Below, piece by piece: positions 60,550 through 64,000 of a stretch of DNA of 64,000 nt (position 1 is its first letter; each line of letters opens with the position of its first letter). Source of the stretch: JADJYF01 sp965278995. GTDB lineage: Bacteria; Pseudomonadota; Gammaproteobacteria; Ga0077536. Both the position numbers and the translations under genes were made by a program. The DNA lies in the NCBI GenBank assembly GCA_965278995.1, contig OZ257136.1:3472001-3536000 (forward strand), given 5' to 3'. The notes below the pieces were generated by a model. It had not been told where the DNA came from. It saw nothing but the letters and a program-made list of their open reading frames with translations, and made no database searches.

Positions 60550-61388
60550 TGACGGTTCTACTTCAGATCTCGGACCCGCACTTCGGGACGGAGCAGGCGC
60601 AGGTTGTCGACGCAGTCGCGCGACTAGCCGCGGAACAGAGTCCGGATGTGCTATTACTCTCGGGTGATATTACACAGCGTGCGACGAGCGCGCAGTTCGC
60701 CGCCGCTCGCGCGTTCGTGGAGCGACTGCGAATCCGTAACGTTGTCGCCATTCCGGGCAATCACGATATCCCGCTGTACAATCCGGTGGCGAGACTCGTC
60801 TACCCCTATGCGCGCTACAGGCGCGCCTTTGGCAACCAGATTGAGCCCGAGTACGAATCCGAAAACGCTCTCGTCCTCGCCGTCAACACGACGCGACGAT
60901 TGCGCCACGTTGACGGCGAAATCTCCGACGCCCAGATCGAGCGCGTAGCACGCCGGTTCGAGCGGGCCCGCATGGCGCAATGGCGGATAGTACTATTACA
61001 TCAACCAGTCGCGGTCACCCGTGACCAAGACAGACATAATCTCCTGCATGGGCGCGACGCAGCGATACAGCGCTGGTCTGCCGCGGGCGCGGACTTGATC
61101 GTGGGCGGTCACATCCATCTGCCTTTCGTCCTGCCGTTGCGGGAACGGTGGCCTAATCTGCAGCGTAATATGTGGGCAGTCCAGGCAGGTACGGCTGTCA
61201 GCGTTCGCGTTCGCGCCGATGTTGGAAACTCGGTCAATGTGATTCGACTTGGTGTTGCTGCGGCAAGGAACGCAGCGGTTGTCTCTACAGTGCGGTCGTG
61301 TGTCGTCGAGCGCTGGGATTTCCTGCCGGACAGTGCGCGCTTCGAGCTGGTTACAACGAACACGATATCGGTCGATTTGCCTTCCTGA
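60549..61388 (+). CDS. Calcineurin-like metallophosphoesterase
   Basis: A 279-aa phosphoesterase. The metal motifs are complete and in order: SDPHFG (D8, H10), SGDITQRA, GNHDIP, LLHQP and GGHIHLPF. It resembles class III cyclic-nucleotide phosphodiesterase and lipid-phosphatase-like members. Coupled by a 1-bp overlap to a lipid kinase gene, it could reverse or follow that reaction; a cyclic nucleotide substrate is an alternative given the cyclase at 37.6 kb. It converges with the second AsmA gene. Confidence 0.87.
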   Translation: MTVLLQISDPHFGTEQAQVVDAVARLAAEQSPDVLLLSGDITQRATSAQFAAARAFVERLRIRNVVAIPGNHDIPLYNPVARLVYPYARYRRAFGNQIEPEYESENALVLAVNTTRRLRHVDGEISDAQIERVARRFERARMAQWRIVLLHQPVAVTRDQDRHNLLHGRDAAIQRWSAAGADLIVGGHIHLPFVLPLRERWPNLQRNMWAVQAGTAVSVRVRADVGNSVNVIRLGVAAARNAAVVSTVRSCVVERWDFLPDSARFELVTTNTISVDLPS

Positions 61389-61420
61389 ACATCTTGTCGA
61401 GGAGAAGCCGGGTGCCGACG

Positions 61421-63478
61421 CTATTTCGGTGCTATCGCCGTTGTGTTCTTGGGCGTCAACTGGCGATTCTCCCGCGGATTGCTGCTCTGTGCCGCCATGT
61501 CAGCGAGCATTGCCTTGCACTGGCTGTCAACACCCAGGCCAGGTTCTATGAACGCCGCGATCAAAGCTGGCGGGAAAACGACGGCAATCAGTGCGGCAAC
61601 AGCGCCGCGCGCCAGCAGACCTTTTTTCGAAACACCCACGACTGGATGCTTGAGTGTGCCTTGGATCGTGAGCGGCGCCCGCAGCGCCAACGGGCTGAAG
61701 TCCTTCGGCTCAGGCTTGAGTACAAGGTCCAGCGTTTCGTCGCGCAAATCGATATGACCGGTACCACTGACGACAGTATCATCGGTATCCATAACGAGTG
61801 CGCGTGGCTCCAGGCGGCCTTTTGCAACCTCGAAATCGGCGATTACACAGCGTATCGGGACAGGCTTGTCGCCAGCAATCAGGTACCCGACCGATTCAGC
61901 AATATCCAGGCCCAGTAGTTCGATGATCAACTGACTGACCTGTCCACCTTCCATGCCAATACCGATATTGCCGTCTGCACTTGCGAGCATTTCGCGCAAA
62001 CTAGCGCCCTGACCTGCCAGGTCAGCATTGCCGCCGATATATCCTTCCGTAAGATTCGCTTGGCCGAGACGCGTCGATGCGTTCTCCAGCATAACTGCCA
62101 GTGGGATACGGCGAACTTCGAGTTTGCTGTCGATCTGAACCGGCTGTTTGCGCGCATTGATGGTCAACCATGCGACGAAGTCGCCCTTGCCGCTGCCGAA
62201 GCGTACGGGCTTGACTTCGAGCACGCTGTCTTTGAGTTTGAAATGCGCATGGAAATCGTCAACAGGCAGAGATTTTGAGATGACATGCACGCCCGTAAAA
62301 TCGACCTCTGCGTCCATGGCGGCAAGGCGACTGATGTCGAGCGGAACATCGGGAAGCACGCGAACATCGGCATGCTCTTCAGCTACCGCAGCAAGTTGCT
62401 TCCCGCTGGACGGCTGGTCGCCTGCGCTATCGGGTTGTGAGCCGATGAAACCACTCAAATCCTCGATATTCAATTGGCGGCTGGTGAATTTGGCTGTCAG
62501 CAGCGGCCGACTGGGGCGCATATCCCAGGTGAGCGTACCGGCAAGGTCACTGTCACCCATTCGGCCGGAGAATTCCTTGAACGTCCACACGTCTTCGGCG
62601 TGGCCGAGGCGGCCAACCAGTCGATACGGTGGCGTCGGTAGTAGCGCAATTCCTGTCAAGGGAAAAAGGTCTGCGGCATTCTCGCCTTGGACTTTCAATG
62701 TGAGATCCACCCCTTGCATCGTTATTGGGTCAGTGATCGTGCCTTTGATGGAGGCGGTCGTCGCGCCGGCGCGCAGCGATGCCGATACGGGATAGGGCGT
62801 ACGGGTATCGCGCAGATCGAGTACGCTGCCACCACGCAGCGTGAAGCTGAATGTCTGCCCTTGGACGATTCCTTTGCCGCCAAAACGGATCTGCTGTTCG
62901 TTCTTATCCGCGTCACCTTTGATCGTGGTTGCCTGCACGCTCAGTTCGGTATTGGTAGCGCGATTGCGATATGTCACCTGACCTTCGTCGATGACCAGCG
63001 CGTCAATGATAGGGAACTCGCCGCGTTCATCGGGGAAGGCCGCAAAGGCGACTGCACCGGCGGGATTGTCGAGAAAGTTCCAGTTCGCCTCATCTTCGCT
63101 GAGCTTCTCAAGCAGCAAGCGTGGTTTGATCAGCTCCAGACGCGTAAATTCGAGGTCCCCATGCAGCAACGTGCGCAGATTGACGGCGAGCGCGAGACTC
63201 TCGAGCTGCAGCATCAAAGGTTCACTGCCACCCTCGATATTGTCTACTTCAATGCCGCTGGCATGCAGCCTGCTGACTGGCCAACCCCAGTCCAGGCGAA
63301 GGTCGCCCTGAATGACAATCTTTCGCCCGGCTGCGCTTGAAGCGGCAGCGCTCAACGGATCGCGCGCTCGGTTCCAATCAAAAAGATAGGTGAAATAGAG
63401 CAATGCGGTCACCGGCACCACAATGCCAATGGCCAGAAGCGCAAGCAATCCTCGCTTGAACCATCGCATGCGCGACAT
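61421..63478 (-). CDS. AsmA-family protein
   Basis: At 685 aa it is close to the length of E. coli AsmA. A membrane anchor (RGLLALLAIGIVVPVTALLYFTYLF) is followed by the AsmA N-terminal region (AASSAAGRKIVIQGDLRLDWGWPVSRLHASGIEVDN, ANWNFLDNP). The C-terminal beta-groove region has DGNIGIGMEGGQVSQLIIELLGLDIAESVGYLIAG and TGHIDLRDETLDLVLKPEPKDFSPLALRAPLTIQGTL. It is a probable envelope lipid-homeostasis protein and the second of the family in this window, after the larger copy at 12.7-15.9 kb. Confidence 0.87.
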   Translation of the reverse strand: MSRMRWFKRGLLALLAIGIVVPVTALLYFTYLFDWNRARDPLSAAASSAAGRKIVIQGDLRLDWGWPVSRLHASGIEVDNIEGGSEPLMLQLESLALAVNLRTLLHGDLEFTRLELIKPRLLLEKLSEDEANWNFLDNPAGAVAFAAFPDERGEFPIIDALVIDEGQVTYRNRATNTELSVQATTIKGDADKNEQQIRFGGKGIVQGQTFSFTLRGGSVLDLRDTRTPYPVSASLRAGATTASIKGTITDPITMQGVDLTLKVQGENAADLFPLTGIALLPTPPYRLVGRLGHAEDVWTFKEFSGRMGDSDLAGTLTWDMRPSRPLLTAKFTSRQLNIEDLSGFIGSQPDSAGDQPSSGKQLAAVAEEHADVRVLPDVPLDISRLAAMDAEVDFTGVHVISKSLPVDDFHAHFKLKDSVLEVKPVRFGSGKGDFVAWLTINARKQPVQIDSKLEVRRIPLAVMLENASTRLGQANLTEGYIGGNADLAGQGASLREMLASADGNIGIGMEGGQVSQLIIELLGLDIAESVGYLIAGDKPVPIRCVIADFEVAKGRLEPRALVMDTDDTVVSGTGHIDLRDETLDLVLKPEPKDFSPLALRAPLTIQGTLKHPVVGVSKKGLLARGAVAALIAVVFPPALIAAFIEPGLGVDSQCKAMLADMAAQSSNPRENRQLTPKNTTAIAPK

Positions 63479-63670
63479 GATTGTTACTGCCTACCGATTA
63501 GTACGGTTGAAAGATTGACGGATAGGGGCGCTCGAGATTCCCGCCAAAATCTGCACTTGTGCGCTGTGGCGTACAGAGCTTGGCGCCGACAACGTGCACA
63601 GTTGTGTTCAGTAGAGGTGAGCCAGTGCTGCTGCACAGGTCACTCCCGTCAACCACGAGAGGATATTTTC

Positions 63671-63745
63671 ATGAACAGCATCATTTATATCGTCGGCCTG
63701 ATCGTCATTGTTGCAGCAATCCTGTCGTACCTGGGTTTGCGCTGA
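63671..63745 (+). CDS. 24-aa single-pass membrane peptide
   Basis: A tiny protein, MNSIIYIVGLIVIVAAILSY followed by LGLR, that is one hydrophobic helix with a basic C-terminus. GAGAGG stands about 8 nt before the ATG, and the gene is free of overlaps in an otherwise empty 326-bp gap between the AsmA and TM2-domain genes. I have seen very similar peptides of this size and ending in many proteobacteria, usually left unannotated. The role is unknown; small membrane peptides often regulate larger membrane proteins or act in envelope stress. Confidence 0.65.
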   Translation: MNSIIYIVGLIVIVAAILSYLGLR

Positions 63746-63804
63746 AACGCTGTCGCCGGCGCGAACTACCGTTGACCGGCGATCATCGCGAGTGCCTGCT
63801 TTAT

Positions 63805-64000
63805 TCACGTCCTGACGATGCCCGGTTGATGCGCGATACCAAGGCGATTGGCTTCGTCCAGTTGTTCGTTCAGCGTCCAGAAATCATAGAGATACCCCAG
63901 CAGGAATAATCCCCCGGTGAACAGCCAGATCAATCCGGTCACCCATTTGCCGAGGTAGAACCGGTGGGCACCGAAGATGCCGAGGAACGTCAACAGCAGC
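63805..64000 (-). CDS. TM2-domain membrane protein (5' end outside window)
   Basis: At least 64 residues of a TM2-domain protein: LLLTFLGIFGAHRFYLGKWVTG with the DxF/GAHRFYLG signature, then a second helix (IWLFTGGLFLLGYLYDFW) and a polar tail ending TLNEQLDEANRLG. The frame continues past 64000, so the true start is not visible. TM2 proteins are small two-helix membrane proteins of largely unknown function. It converges with the 24-aa peptide gene (59-bp gap). Confidence 0.8.
   Translation of the reverse strand, partial: LLLTFLGIFGAHRFYLGKWVTGLIWLFTGGLFLLGYLYDFWTLNEQLDEANRLGIAHQPGIVRT

Overview
The window reads as chromosome from a GC-rich, free-living, heterotrophic gammaproteobacterium. 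The evidence is an Rsd/AlgQ homologue, an AlgZ/AlgR pair next to argH, a mutY-yggX pair, and PEP-CTERM surface-protein genes combined with aromatic catabolism. This mix would fit Nevskiales, Steroidobacterales or relatives, but no marker here fixes the lineage. Coding density is high, most genes sit in short operons, and neighbouring operons often converge with gaps of 4-35 bp.

Region 1 (1-19.6 kb) is mostly core. It holds an AddA/AddB-like recombination helicase-nuclease pair (the helicase runs off the left edge), a DUF4124-like secreted protein, a membrane Ser/Thr kinase, rsd/algQ, a TerB-fold protein, rsmE, algR-algZ, argH, a large AsmA-like protein, a secreted SRPBCC protein, mutY, yggX, a DUF2182/DUF1326 pair and tRNA-Phe. 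Between terB and rsmE lie two abutting MITE-like elements with long inverted termini, one of which supplies the rsmE stop codon. Just past tRNA-Phe, a 1.1 kb AT-richer segment carrying a DJ-1/PfpI gene is bracketed by a 13-bp copy of the tRNA 3' end.

Region 2 (20.7-32 kb) is catabolic. A Baeyer-Villiger-type monooxygenase and an LLM flavin oxidoreductase form an operon behind a near-consensus sigma-54 promoter. They diverge from an AcoR-like sigma-54 activator. A fused hydantoinase A/B (1291 aa), a class III aminotransferase and an ATC-hydrolase-like protein follow.

Region 3 (32-40.7 kb) holds surface and signalling genes: a PEP-CTERM protein behind a second sigma-54 promoter, a predicted exported methyltransferase, a 1017-aa winged-helix/AAA/TPR regulator with PhoB-box-like direct repeats upstream of its start, a second PEP-CTERM-like protein, a class III nucleotide cyclase, a GST and a flavin reductase.

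Region 4 (40.7-53.4 kb) is the most interesting part. Two identical 23-bp palindrome-like sites, 10.3 kb apart and in opposite orientation, lie in two divergent promoter regions. Between them two operons converge: a Rieske oxygenase (alpha, beta) from the left, and MarR, SDR, ALDH, a UROD/MetE-like protein and a split acetone/acetophenone-carboxylase-like enzyme (HyuA, HyuB, zinc-ribbon protein) from the right. Outward-facing genes are a carboxymuconolactone-decarboxylase-like protein and a gentisate-dioxygenase-like bicupin. I read this as one MarR-controlled aromatic catabolic unit of unknown substrate.

Region 5 (53.4-64 kb) contains a GGDEF/EAL protein, a lipoprotein, a large-subunit catalase, a diacylglycerol-kinase-like protein, a metallophosphoesterase, a second AsmA-like protein, a 24-aa membrane peptide and a partial TM2-domain gene.
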